A program made the translations under genes and the position numbers. Shown one piece after another: positions 7,679 to 15,294 of a stretch of DNA of 51,154 nucleotides. Each line of letters starts with the position of its first letter. Positions within the stretch are counted from its first letter, which is position 1. The stretch is from Gloeocapsa sp. DLM2.Bin57 (GTDB lineage Bacteria > Cyanobacteriota > Cyanobacteriia > Cyanobacteriales > Gloeocapsaceae). The notes beneath the pieces were generated by a model. That model was not told the DNA's origin and did not search any database. It was given only the letters and a program-made list of their open reading frames with translations. The DNA is taken from contig RECR01000083.1 of the NCBI GenBank assembly GCA_007693955.1, positions 1 to 51,154 of the forward strand. The letters run 5' to 3'.

Positions 7679-9067
7679 TTAACTATTATTAGAGCCAAAA
7701 ATGCCCTGATATTCTTCTACTCCTTCGTAAGCGTAGCGATTATAGCCATGGCTTTCAATCATTCTTTCGAGATATTCTACTCTTTCTGCTGGTGCGGGAT
7801 GAGTTAATAACCAACGAGGAGTTCTATTTTCTCGATCTAACTGTTTAAAAATACCCATAACGCTATGTAAACCATCTGCTGCATAACCACTACTAGCGAT
7901 TGCTCTTGTTCCGAGGATATCTGCTTGTTTTTCTAAGTCGCGACTATATTCTAAGTTACCCAATGTAACCAAAATATCACTTACTGGTACTATTTGACTA
8001 AAGTTTTGTAATAATGAGCCTGTTGCTATTTTTTGGAAGGTATGGGATAAGACTGCATGGGCGATTTCGTGACCGAGTAATCCTGCTAATTCTGCTTCTG
8101 AGTGCATTAATTCCAAAATACCTGTATGGACAAAAACTTTACCACCAGGTAAAGCAAAAGCATTGGGGGTAGGATCTTCTACGATCAAAAATTCATAGTC
8201 AAAGTCATTTCTACCCATCAACTGAGCTAATTTTTGTCCGATGTTATTGACATATTCTACTTGGCTAGGGTTTTCTACTAGGGTTACTTGTGATTTATAT
8301 TGTTGAGCGAATATTTCTCCTGTTTGGGCTTCTCCTTGTATGAGTAGAGAGATAACATTGGCATCAGCATAGTTATTCCCTACCATCGTAGATAACAAGA
8401 TATTACCTATACCTAAACCGATCATTTCTTCTTTGAGATTGGCTTGATATTTTTTGGTATATTCGTCAGCTAATTGTTGGTATTTAGCAGCTTCTGGATC
8501 GTCAGGATAACTGAGTGCGAATTGACGCGCGGCGATCGCTGCTTCTAACCATTGTTTCTGTTGTACCAAAACTGCAATTTTTTTCTCTAGGGGTTCTTTT
8601 AATTCGGGATATTGACTGGTAACCCTTTCGAGAATCTCTAAGGCTTTATCTGGCTGTTCATATAGTATATAAGCATCAGCATAAAGTAATTGACCTGGCA
8701 CAAATTCTGGTTGAGTTTCCGTTAATAATCTCAATGGTTCAAAAATTTTGCTCTCTAGATTTTGTTCTATTCCTTCGTTAGCGATACGCCAATATACCTT
8801 AGCTGCTGGTTTGAGATTAGCTGTATCAATAACTGCATCGATTAAGTTTTCTGTATGCTGAAAATCTGGTTTAACTTCTCTTTGTATTTCTCTAGCTTTT
8901 TCGAGATTGCCCTGTTGATAAAATCTATCTGCTTCTGCTAAGGTTTGATAACGTGAGGGGTTATAGGTTTGGGCGTCTCCTGGGGAAAGTTGATTTAATA
9001 ATAAGACTAGGGTTAAACTGATCAGGAGCAAAAACCAGAATAGTCTTTGCTGAATCGATTTAATCAT
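7679..9067 (-). CDS. M48 family zinc metalloprotease with TPR-like N-terminal region
   Basis: A secreted or membrane-anchored M48 peptidase of 462 residues. A signal segment (residues 8-25) is followed by a helical, TPR-like region (about 40-210) and then the catalytic domain. The zinc motif HEIAH is at 333-337, preceded by NAFALPGGKVFVHTGIL, the usual BepA/M48 strand. The third ligand is probably the Glu of SRDLEKQAD. The architecture resembles BepA, a periplasmic protease-chaperone for outer-membrane proteins, but the TPR is N-terminal here rather than C-terminal. It is co-directional with COP23 upstream and the trypsin-TPR gene downstream, with gaps under 10 bases. Confidence 0.85.
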   Translation of the reverse strand: MIKSIQQRLFWFLLLISLTLVLLLNQLSPGDAQTYNPSRYQTLAEADRFYQQGNLEKAREIQREVKPDFQHTENLIDAVIDTANLKPAAKVYWRIANEGIEQNLESKIFEPLRLLTETQPEFVPGQLLYADAYILYEQPDKALEILERVTSQYPELKEPLEKKIAVLVQQKQWLEAAIAARQFALSYPDDPEAAKYQQLADEYTKKYQANLKEEMIGLGIGNILLSTMVGNNYADANVISLLIQGEAQTGEIFAQQYKSQVTLVENPSQVEYVNNIGQKLAQLMGRNDFDYEFLIVEDPTPNAFALPGGKVFVHTGILELMHSEAELAGLLGHEIAHAVLSHTFQKIATGSLLQNFSQIVPVSDILVTLGNLEYSRDLEKQADILGTRAIASSGYAADGLHSVMGIFKQLDRENRTPRWLLTHPAPAERVEYLERMIESHGYNRYAYEGVEEYQGIFGSNNS

Positions 9068-9076
9068 GGTTTTTTC

Positions 9077-9601
9077 CTACCAAAGTGGTGTAGTTTCAGG
9101 AGTTTGGGAAGCTTCTTGTAAATAACTTTCAAAGTCTATATAGACTCTTCCTGTCGTTTCGTTAAGTACTGTAGATTGACTAACGCGCACAGCCATTAAT
9201 TCTAATAAGGTTTGATTGGGATTGCTATCTGGTTTTAAGGTAAACAGTAATCCTTGACAAGGACCTTGATCTTGACTGGTTACACACACTATTGACTGAC
9301 TATTCATTCTTCCTGTGGTTAGGTGTTTGATCATCCCACTATCATAGTAAGACTGAAAGCGTCGCGAAACTTCTGCACATCGTACTTCTGGAGTATAGCC
9401 AGAACCAGCAAAATGATCAGAAACCCAACGAATTATGGGGATACTTTCTGTAGGTGTTTTAGCTACTGTGGTTGGGATACCTTGATGATTTTCACAGACA
9501 AAACGAATAGTTTCTTCAGCAACAACTGATTTCTCTAGGGATACCTCAATTAATGCTAGGGAGGTTAAAGTAAGTAGTAGAGTAACTAGAGGTTTTTTCA
9601 T
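9077..9601 (-). CDS. COP23-domain secreted protein
   Basis: A 174-residue exported protein with an N-terminal signal peptide (residues 3-27) and the COP23 pattern: FVCENHQGIPTT, then IIRWVSDHF, then PEVRCAEVSRRFQSYYDSG and VCVTSQDQGPCQGLLFTLKP. The conserved cysteines probably form disulfides. COP23 was named for a circadian-cycling 23-kDa membrane-associated polypeptide of Cyanothece; its biochemical role is unknown. It heads the minus-strand run of proteases and shares a 48-base divergent promoter gap with the Ser/Thr kinase gene. Confidence 0.8.
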   Translation of the reverse strand: MKKPLVTLLLTLTSLALIEVSLEKSVVAEETIRFVCENHQGIPTTVAKTPTESIPIIRWVSDHFAGSGYTPEVRCAEVSRRFQSYYDSGMIKHLTTGRMNSQSIVCVTSQDQGPCQGLLFTLKPDSNPNQTLLELMAVRVSQSTVLNETTGRVYIDFESYLQEASQTPETTPLW

Positions 9602-9649
9602 GATCGCTAATGCTACTTGTTATAATTATCTTATCATATTTTTGTAATT

Positions 9650-11062
9650 ATGGTATTTTGTCTAAATCCTAGTTGTACTAATCCCGATAATCCTGATACT
9701 CATAAGTATTGTCAGGGTTGTGGCGCTGTTTTGGCTGATAGTACTCAAGAATATTTGTTTCGTTCACGTTTTCAGGTGATTAAAAAACTAGGACAAGGGG
9801 GATTTGGCAGAACTTATTTAGCTAAAGATTTAGATTGTCGCGATCGCTTGTGCGTCATCAAAAAGTTATTAATTCAAGGTAATGATGTTTTAATCCAAAG
9901 AGTTAAAGAGTTATTCGACAGAGAAGGAGAACAATTAGATAAATTACAACATTCTCAAATCCCTAAGTTAATCGCTTATTTTGCTTATCAAGATGGACTT
10001 TATTTAGTCCAAGAATATATCCAGGGTAAAAATTTATACGAGGAATATCAGCAGCAGGGAAGATTTTCTGAAGAGAAAATTAAGGAGCTATTATTATCTA
10101 TTCTTCCTGTCCTACAATATATTCATAGTCAACAAATTATCCATCGGGATATTAAACCTGAAAATATCATGCGTCGTGATGATGGCTCTTTAGTTTTAAT
10201 CGATTTTGGCGCTACTAAGGTTGTTTCTGAAACTGTCCCGAGTCAATCTGTGCTTATTCCTTCTAGTCCTGGTTATAGTCCCTTAGAACAGCAACAGGGA
10301 AACGCAAAAGCAGCAAGTGATATTTATAGTTTAGGTGCTACTGCTATTCGTTTATTAACTGGTTGTTTTGTTGATGATTCTAATCAAGATTCTTTATTTG
10401 ATGATTACCATAATCAGTGGATTTGGCGAGAATATTTAGAGAAAAGTAACCTTAAAATTAATCCTCAATTAGAAGCTATTCTTAATAAAATGGTAGCTGT
10501 TTCTTTGGCTAATCGTTATCAAGACGTTGCTGATATTTTAGCTGATTTCAATAATCTTTCTCAAGCATTTAATAATAGTCAAATAAACACCCAAGTGGTC
10601 AATATTGCTCCTGTATCTACATCTTCTCCACTTATTTTTAATAAAAAAATGTTAATGTTAGGAGTAGGAATAATCTTTTTAACAATTGGTAGCTTACTTT
10701 TTTTCTTCACTAGAGAAAATCCCAATCAATCAGAAATTACTACCTTAGCTTTTCCCGCAGAAGTTAATACATTTGAAGATGAGGAATTAGTAGTTATTAT
10801 TCGTAAAGATAGTCCTAGTAATTATAGCTATGAAAGTCGTAATAAAAAAACCAACCAGTTTCTCAATCTAAAAGAATCTAGTTGTCAAAATAGGCAATCA
10901 GAGCAAGATTTAGAATGTATTTGGAGTAATGAAGGGATTAAATATCAGGTACTTTATAATCCCAATAATCCTAGTGAGATTAGGTTGTTAATTTATGGTT
11001 CTTGGGGAGAGGATTCTAACGAGAGAACCCTAAAATTATCTAATACCAAACCTTTATGGTAA
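9650..11062 (+). CDS. membrane Ser/Thr protein kinase with N-terminal zinc ribbon
   Basis: A eukaryotic-type kinase of cyanobacterial Spk style. A four-Cys ribbon (C4, C9, C21, C24) comes first. The catalytic domain follows with glycine loop GQGGFGRTY (48-56), VIKKL lysine, HRDIKPEN (165-172) and DFG (185-187), so the catalytic residues look intact. One transmembrane helix (about 334-356) is followed by an outside domain of about 110 residues that could sense a ligand. The target is unknown. It is divergent from the COP23-protease run, which may hint at a shared envelope-stress theme; that link is inference only. Confidence 0.88.
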   Translation: MVFCLNPSCTNPDNPDTHKYCQGCGAVLADSTQEYLFRSRFQVIKKLGQGGFGRTYLAKDLDCRDRLCVIKKLLIQGNDVLIQRVKELFDREGEQLDKLQHSQIPKLIAYFAYQDGLYLVQEYIQGKNLYEEYQQQGRFSEEKIKELLLSILPVLQYIHSQQIIHRDIKPENIMRRDDGSLVLIDFGATKVVSETVPSQSVLIPSSPGYSPLEQQQGNAKAASDIYSLGATAIRLLTGCFVDDSNQDSLFDDYHNQWIWREYLEKSNLKINPQLEAILNKMVAVSLANRYQDVADILADFNNLSQAFNNSQINTQVVNIAPVSTSSPLIFNKKMLMLGVGIIFLTIGSLLFFFTRENPNQSEITTLAFPAEVNTFEDEELVVIIRKDSPSNYSYESRNKKTNQFLNLKESSCQNRQSEQDLECIWSNEGIKYQVLYNPNNPSEIRLLIYGSWGEDSNERTLKLSNTKPLW

Positions 11063-11106
11063 ATCAAACAACTCTCGGTGTATCTATGGGAAGGGGGAAG
11101 AGAGGG

Positions 11107-11316
11107 GCTGACAAGGGTAGGTTTTTTACAATAAGTTTGTAGTCAAGGTAAGACAAGGCAGACAAGGAGGGAAAGTAGACTCTCGAAGTATATGTATTTA
11201 AATATTACCTTGAATCAAAAACACACTTTTTGAATTGTAGTATCTACCTTGTCCCCCATTCTTCGTTCCTTCCTTGTCTCGTCTTCACCGAAATGTTAAA
11301 AACCTACACCTGTGAG
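11107..11316. repeat. intergenic repeat copy A (about 210 bp, imperfect terminal inverted repeats)
   Basis: The gene-free stretch 11063-11435 is mostly this repeat. The left end has CTGACAAGGGTAGG, then TTTGTAGTCAAGGTAAGAC. The right end has GTCTTCACCGAAATG, then TTAAAAACCTACACCTGTG. The two ends are imperfect inverses around the GTAGGTTTTT core. The same two end types occur in the opposite orientation at 28033-28227. No coding potential was seen. A further shared tail, beginning GAGTATGATATATA, lies at 11350-11388. Confidence 0.65.
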
Positions 11317-11349
11317 GAAGAGAGGGGAGCTCCGGAGCAGGGAACTTCT

Positions 11350-11388
11350 GAGTATGATATATAGGAATAATAACACCGTTCCACCTAA
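11350..11388. repeat. short repeat tail GAGTATGATATATA...CCGTTCCACC, first copy
   Basis: This tract matches 28243-28280 almost base for base in the same orientation (an A/G change after GAGTATGATATATA and a C/T change before GTTCCACC), although the adjoining repeat core is inverted between the two loci. The terminal CCGTTCCACC also occurs twice near 45183. It lies in the gap between the kinase and lyase genes. Confidence 0.6.
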
Positions 11389-11435
11389 CCCCTAGCCCCT
11401 AACTCCGAACTAACCTATAGGGAGATAGAAATTAG

Positions 11436-11972
11436 TTAAATCCTAATCTCTAGATATTGACCAATCATTTGCTCTTCCCCTGCGCGAGAAATAATCGTTT
11501 GTCTAGTACGATAATTTTTACCGATTAGCTTCAATTCTTCTTCAAACGTAGAGTTATTATACTCTGTCTTTAAATAAAGAGTTTGACTATTGAGCATTTT
11601 ATATTGAGCTTTGACTGGTTTAGGAGTAGCAAAACCGCGATCGCGATACAGAAAATTATCCCTAATACCAAATATAGTTTCTCCATGGGATAGTTTACGA
11701 ACTCGATTGATATAATTGCTTTCCCAAGTTACTTTTGCTCCTCCAAAGAAATAGTTTACATCTTCGATTTGGTGCAACTTAGCTAAATCAGCTAATTCTG
11801 TTGAACCAGATTCTAGGAAACAAATTTGTATAAAACTTATTACCTCTTCTGGATCTACTTCGTTGGTTAAAGTGTAGTAACGTCGTTGAGATTTCCACTC
11901 ACCGTGAGAATTACGAAAGAACTCTAGAGATTGAGTAATATTAGAGATTGCAGTTTGATTCAAGAGGGTCAT
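11436..11972 (-). CDS. phycobiliprotein chromophore lyase, CpcS/CpcU (CpeS/CpeU) family
   Basis: Lyases of this family attach phycocyanobilin or a related bilin to phycobiliprotein cysteines, mainly Cys84 positions, in the cytoplasm. The 178-residue product shows the family opening SLEFFRNSHGEWKSQRRYY, the central FGGAKVTWES and the C-terminal RTRQTIISRAGEEQMIGQYL; the last is closest in my memory to the CpcU/CpeU branch. CpcU usually works as a heterodimer with CpcS, which is not in this window. It stands alone, facing the kinase gene. Confidence 0.78.
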   Translation of the reverse strand: MTLLNQTAISNITQSLEFFRNSHGEWKSQRRYYTLTNEVDPEEVISFIQICFLESGSTELADLAKLHQIEDVNYFFGGAKVTWESNYINRVRKLSHGETIFGIRDNFLYRDRGFATPKPVKAQYKMLNSQTLYLKTEYNNSTFEEELKLIGKNYRTRQTIISRAGEEQMIGQYLEIRI

Positions 11973-12206
11973 TAAGTTACCTCAATAATTTATGATCCTT
12001 AAAACAGACCTTATGTCAAGTTATTTAGCTAAAATAGCTACAATTCTTAATATAACTTATTTAATTTAAAATTTTGTAAGTACAGATACTTAAGGCAAGA
12101 TGAAAAACGTTATTTATAGAAAAGTTATCTTTAGGGAATAGCTTTCAAGCTAAATTTGAACTACTAATTAAAAATATTTTGCTATCGCTAAACGACTCAA
12201 TCCTAA

Positions 12207-12279
12207 TGGAGGTAAGCGGACTCGAACCGCTGACATCCTGCGTGCAAAGCAGGCGCTCTACCAACTGAGCCATACCCCC
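12207..12279 (-). tRNA. tRNA-Ala (TGC)
   Basis: Read on the minus strand, the acceptor arms GGGGGTA and TACCTCC pair over 7 bp with one G-T. The D arm has GCTCAGTTGGTAGAGC, the anticodon loop gives TGC within CTTTGCACG, and the T arm has GGTTCGAGTCC. The discriminator is A. CCA is not encoded. The 230 bases between it and the lyase gene hold no feature I can support. Confidence 0.95.
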
Positions 12280-12359
12280 TTAGTGGTGTTTAAAAACTCA
12301 TTTGTTTTTTATCCACTTTTGCTATTATACACAATATCAAAAAAAATGCAACCCTAAAA

Positions 12360-13118
12360 ATGAAATTTGTTATAGCCAGTTTTTATAAGTTCGTCAGTTT
12401 ACCTGATTTCGTCTCTCTTAAACCCTCTTTGTTGTTAAAATGTCAGGAGGAAGGCATTAAAGGGACAATTCTGCTAGCTGCTGAGGGGATTAACGGGACT
12501 ATTTGCGGATCTAGTGAGTCTATCAGCAATATTTTAGCCTTTTTGCGCTCAGATTCTCGTTTAGCTGATTTACCTAGTTTAGAATCTAGTTGTGATTTTG
12601 TCCCCTTTGACCGTCTCAAGGTTAGACTGAAAAAAGAAATCGTTACTATTGGTATCCCGGAAGTCGATCCTACCTGTTGTGTGGGAACTTATGTCAAACC
12701 TCAAGATTGGAATAAGTTAATTAGCGATCGCGATGTTTTACTAATCGATACTCGTAACGACTATGAATATGAATTAGGCACTTTTCGAGGTGCAATTAAT
12801 CCTCAAACTGATGCTTTTGGAGAATTTCCCGACTATATACGTTCTCGTTTAGCCGAAAATCCTAACCAAAAACTCGCTTTATTTTGTACTGGTGGGATTC
12901 GGTGTGAAAAAGCTACCTCATTTTTACTCGCTCAAGGCTTTAAAGATGTATATCATCTAGAAGGAGGGATTCTACGTTATCTAGCGGAAATACCACCCAC
13001 AGAAAGTCTCTGGGAGGGTGAATGTTTTGTTTTTGACCAAAGAATTACACTTACCCATGGATTAAAACTAGGTCATCAGGTAGTTGCTAAACCCTTAGCA
13101 ATCGGATATAATGGTTAA
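12360..13118 (+). CDS. trhO: tRNA uridine(34) hydroxylase TrhO (YceA-type rhodanese)
   Basis: TrhO uses oxygen to hydroxylate U34 in the wobble position of certain tRNAs, the first step toward 5-oxyacetyl or methoxy uridine. The 252-residue protein has the N-terminal acylphosphatase-like part (GTILLAAEGINGTICGS) and a C-terminal rhodanese domain with active Cys176 in LFCTGGIRCEKA. It is shorter than E. coli YceA because it lacks the C-terminal zinc-like extension, as in other short members. It lies between two tRNA genes, a neat but probably incidental neighbourhood. Confidence 0.9.
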   Translation: MKFVIASFYKFVSLPDFVSLKPSLLLKCQEEGIKGTILLAAEGINGTICGSSESISNILAFLRSDSRLADLPSLESSCDFVPFDRLKVRLKKEIVTIGIPEVDPTCCVGTYVKPQDWNKLISDRDVLLIDTRNDYEYELGTFRGAINPQTDAFGEFPDYIRSRLAENPNQKLALFCTGGIRCEKATSFLLAQGFKDVYHLEGGILRYLAEIPPTESLWEGECFVFDQRITLTHGLKLGHQVVAKPLAIGYNG

Positions 13119-13134
13119 TTGTCTATAAAATAAA

Positions 13135-13218
13135 GCGGGACTGGCGGAATTGGTAGACGCGCTAGATTCAGGTTCTAGTGTTCGCAAGGACTTCCGGGTT
13201 CAAGTCCCGGGTTCCGCA
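13135..13218 (+). tRNA. tRNA-Leu (CAG)
   Basis: The acceptor arms GCGGGAC and GTTCCGC pair with one G-T. The D region is GGCGGAATTGGTAGACGC, the anticodon stem CTAGA/TCTAG encloses the loop TTCAGGT with anticodon CAG, and a long variable arm (TGTTCGCAAGGACTT) marks a class II tRNA. The T arm is CGGGTTCAAGTCCCG. CCA is not encoded. It follows trhO by 16 bases. Confidence 0.95.
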
Positions 13219-13260
13219 TTATTGACGACGTTATGATAGAATTCCTCTAGGACTTTGACA

Positions 13261-13335
13261 GCGGTTATCCCCATTCAGCACTATTAATTTAGTGAGGTGA
13301 GGAATCCCCATCCTTTTAGGGTGGGAGGATGTCAA
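13261..13335 (+). mobile_element. relic of an IS200/IS605-type right end (omega-RNA-like scaffold), no tnpB
   Basis: Two hairpins lie in tandem: CACTA/TAGTG with a 6-base loop (13279-13294) and CCCATCC/GGGTGGG with loop TTTTA (13307-13325). They are followed by AGGATGTCAA (13326-13335). The arrangement AATCCCC-hairpin-AGGATGTCAA is the right-end signature I know from cyanobacterial IS200/IS605 elements, where it is also the 3' scaffold of the TnpB guide RNA. No tnpA or tnpB is present. Just past the end begins the broken glycosyltransferase gene. Confidence 0.6.
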
Positions 13336-13785
13336 TAACTATTTGAGTACGCCATTGAACATCTAATCCTAGTCTAATCGCTATGTCAAGATATTCTAAT
13401 TCTTGCGTAGCGATCGTACTAGTAAGACCAAGCCTTGTTAAATCCCGTAAACCCAATAGTATCTAAAAAGATATCAGCAATAGTAAATAAATGCCAATAG
13501 TCAGTAAGATTTTTTGAGTAGGTAAGAAGATACAATAATCTTCTGCATCTAAATTGTAATCACTAAAAGCTTGTCTAATCCTGTTCCATAATTGCTGATA
13601 GATTAAGTCATTATTGCCTTTATGTACTTGAGGATGAACAAAGATAAATTTAGCCTCTGTTACTTGAGAAGCGATCGCAGGATATAAATAATCGTCTTGA
13701 ATTATTGTTTGTATTAAATAAGACTAAAAAAGCTGGATTACTTAAAAAGGGTTTAAGACATCACGATACTGCTGAGAGTCATATA
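13336..13785 (-). pseudogene. decayed O-GlcNAc-transferase-like (GT41) glycosyltransferase fragment
   Basis: Three frames of the minus strand each carry part of one protein. First comes DSQQYRDVLNPFLSNPAFL. Next is FIFVHPQVHKGNNDLIYQQL up to IFLPTQK. Last is DYWHLFTIADIFLDTIGFTG, the family's DI-LDT-G motif. After NKAWSY about 100 residues are missing, and the reading resumes with LEYLDIAIRLGLDVQWR, the usual C-terminal end. At least two frameshifts and a deletion make it dead. No TPR part or start remains. The fragment stops exactly at the IS605-like right end, so that element probably removed the rest. Confidence 0.65.
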
Positions 13786-13814
13786 ATAATATGATCCATA
13801 ATAAATCTAACTTA

Positions 13815-14591
13815 ATGATTACTAGTATAAAAAATCCTTTGATTAAAGAGATTAGGAAACTACATCAGAGTAAAACGAGACACAATCGCCAAGAAATACT
13901 ATTAGAAGGAACTAATCTTTTAACCGCAGCAGTCGAGGTAAACTATCCTCTAGAGACGGTATGTTATACCCAAATATGGCAAGAAAAACACCCCCAACTC
14001 TGGGAAAAACTATCTCAACAAAGTAAGAGAGTAGAAATAGTTACACCAGAAGTAATTGGGGCGATCGCTACTACAGTCAATCCCGATGGTATTGTCGCTA
14101 CCGCAACTAGACAGTCTCTAGTGAAACCTCCCTTAACCCTTAATTTAGGTTTAACGATCGAAAGATTGCAAGATCCAGGTAATTTAGGTACGATCATCAG
14201 AACAGCAGTAGCAACGGGTGTAGATGGACTCTGGTTAAGTCAGGGTAGTGTAGATTTAGACCATCCTAAGGTATTGAGAGCTTCAGTAGGAGCTTGGTTT
14301 AAACTACCCATGGGAATGACTTCTAGTTTAGCTGATTTGATCGTTAATTATCAACAACAGGGAATGCAAGTTATTGCTACCTTACCCCAAGCTGAGAAAA
14401 CTTATTGGGATGTAGATTTTACTTTACCGACAATTATTTTAGTTGGTAATGAAGGGGGAGGTTTATCACCAGAGTTAATCGCGATCGCCCAAGAGAAGGT
14501 AAGGATTCCCCAAGTTGAAGAGGTAGAGTCGTTAAACGCAGCGATCGCCACTGCTTTATTGTTATATGAAGCCCAAAGACAGAGAAGATGA
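13815..14591 (+). CDS. SpoU/TrmH-family RNA methyltransferase
   Basis: A SAM-dependent 2'-O-ribose methyltransferase of the SPOUT class. The N-terminal RNA-binding segment (ITSIKNPLIKEIRKLHQ) leads into the knotted catalytic domain with ERLQDPGNLGTIIRTAVATG (motif 1), ILVGNEGGGLSPEL (motif 2) and VESLNAAIATALLLYEA (motif 3). All three motifs look intact. I start it at ATG 13815, where family similarity begins; an in-frame ATG at 13791 would add 8 residues, and neither has a clear Shine-Dalgarno sequence. The target, probably 23S rRNA or a tRNA, cannot be told from sequence. Confidence 0.87.
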   Translation: MITSIKNPLIKEIRKLHQSKTRHNRQEILLEGTNLLTAAVEVNYPLETVCYTQIWQEKHPQLWEKLSQQSKRVEIVTPEVIGAIATTVNPDGIVATATRQSLVKPPLTLNLGLTIERLQDPGNLGTIIRTAVATGVDGLWLSQGSVDLDHPKVLRASVGAWFKLPMGMTSSLADLIVNYQQQGMQVIATLPQAEKTYWDVDFTLPTIILVGNEGGGLSPELIAIAQEKVRIPQVEEVESLNAAIATALLLYEAQRQRR

Positions 14592-14619
14592 CGTTTCCCT
14601 ACCTTAAGGGAAGAGAAGG

Positions 14620-15003
14620 TTAATGGGAGTTTTTGAGTAGCCAAGCTACTAGTTTTTCTTCTGACATTTCACCAGCAGCTAAAGCTAACATTACTTTAAC
14701 TACCTCTGTCTCAGGAACAATCAGATCGAAACCGTTTACTTTGAGAAAAACTGCCATAACTACAAAACCACAACGTTTATTGCCATCAATAAAAGGATGA
14801 TTTTTAACTAATCCCCAACCATAAGCTGCTGCTAACTGATAAATATTGACATTTGAATTATAAAAATAAAGGTTTTGTGGTCTAGCCAGAGCCGAAGATA
14901 GTTTTCCCTCATCAAGGATTCCGGATACCCCACCAAACAAGCTTATTTGTTGTCCATGAATTGCTTTGGTTTGAGCTTCATTTATCCAAATATATTGATT
15001 CAA
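14620..15003 (-). CDS. Doc-type (death-on-curing) Fic-fold toxin
   Basis: Doc toxins phosphorylate and inactivate elongation factor Tu. The 127-residue protein has the Fic core HPFIDGNKR at 69-77, including the catalytic His and the NKR phosphate clamp, so it appears active. The opening IWINEAQTKAIHGQQI and the GGVSGILDEGKLSSALARPQ segment are standard for the family. Its start overlaps the AbrB-like gene by 4 bases, forming an antitoxin-first pair. Confidence 0.9.
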   Translation of the reverse strand: MNQYIWINEAQTKAIHGQQISLFGGVSGILDEGKLSSALARPQNLYFYNSNVNIYQLAAAYGWGLVKNHPFIDGNKRCGFVVMAVFLKVNGFDLIVPETEVVKVMLALAAGEMSEEKLVAWLLKNSH

Positions 15004-15224
15004 TTAGCCAACTCTCGTAGAGCGTTATGATATCTATGTGTAATTTCTTGACTCGCTTCCATTACTGCTTCAAATTCAGAGCCACAGCTAGTTAATTCTA
15101 TACCCTCAGTAGTTTCATTAACATAAAGTGTATCTCCTTCTTGCCAATTGAGTTTTTCCATTATCTCCTGAGGAAAGGTTGTTCCTAAAGAATCACCAAT
15201 CTTAGTTAATTTTAATTTGATCAT
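15000..15224 (-). CDS. AbrB/MazE-type antitoxin paired with Doc
   Basis: A 74-residue SpoVT/AbrB-fold DNA-binding protein: KLTKIGDSLGTTFPQEIMEKLNWQEGDTLYV in shortened form, with KIGDSLGTTFP and LNWQEGDTLYV as the diagnostic strands, followed by an acidic C-terminal tail that would wrap the toxin. It precedes the Doc-like gene with a 4-base overlap. Such antitoxins usually repress their own promoter, expected here just upstream, 15225-15265. Confidence 0.85.
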   Translation of the reverse strand: MIKLKLTKIGDSLGTTFPQEIMEKLNWQEGDTLYVNETTEGIELTSCGSEFEAVMEASQEITHRYHNALRELAN

Positions 15225-15258
15225 TTTTTATCCATTCAACTAGCTATAATTGTATTTT

Positions 15259-15288
15259 TTGTCAAGGCGCAAAAATTGCGCCCGACAA
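15259..15288 (-). terminator. hairpin downstream of guaA
   Basis: GGCGCAA and TTGCGCC (15266-15272, 15276-15282) pair around AAA, with TTGTC and GACAA extending the stem. It lies 6 bases past the guaA stop. In the guaA direction the downstream bases are A-rich rather than T-rich, so it is not a textbook terminator. Confidence 0.45.
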
Positions 15289-15294
15289 TTAGTT

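Noticed and set aside
15225-15294. A purine riboswitch near guaA
   Set aside because: The hairpin is downstream of guaA (a minus-strand gene), not in its leader, and the guaA-cbiD gap is only 25 bases.
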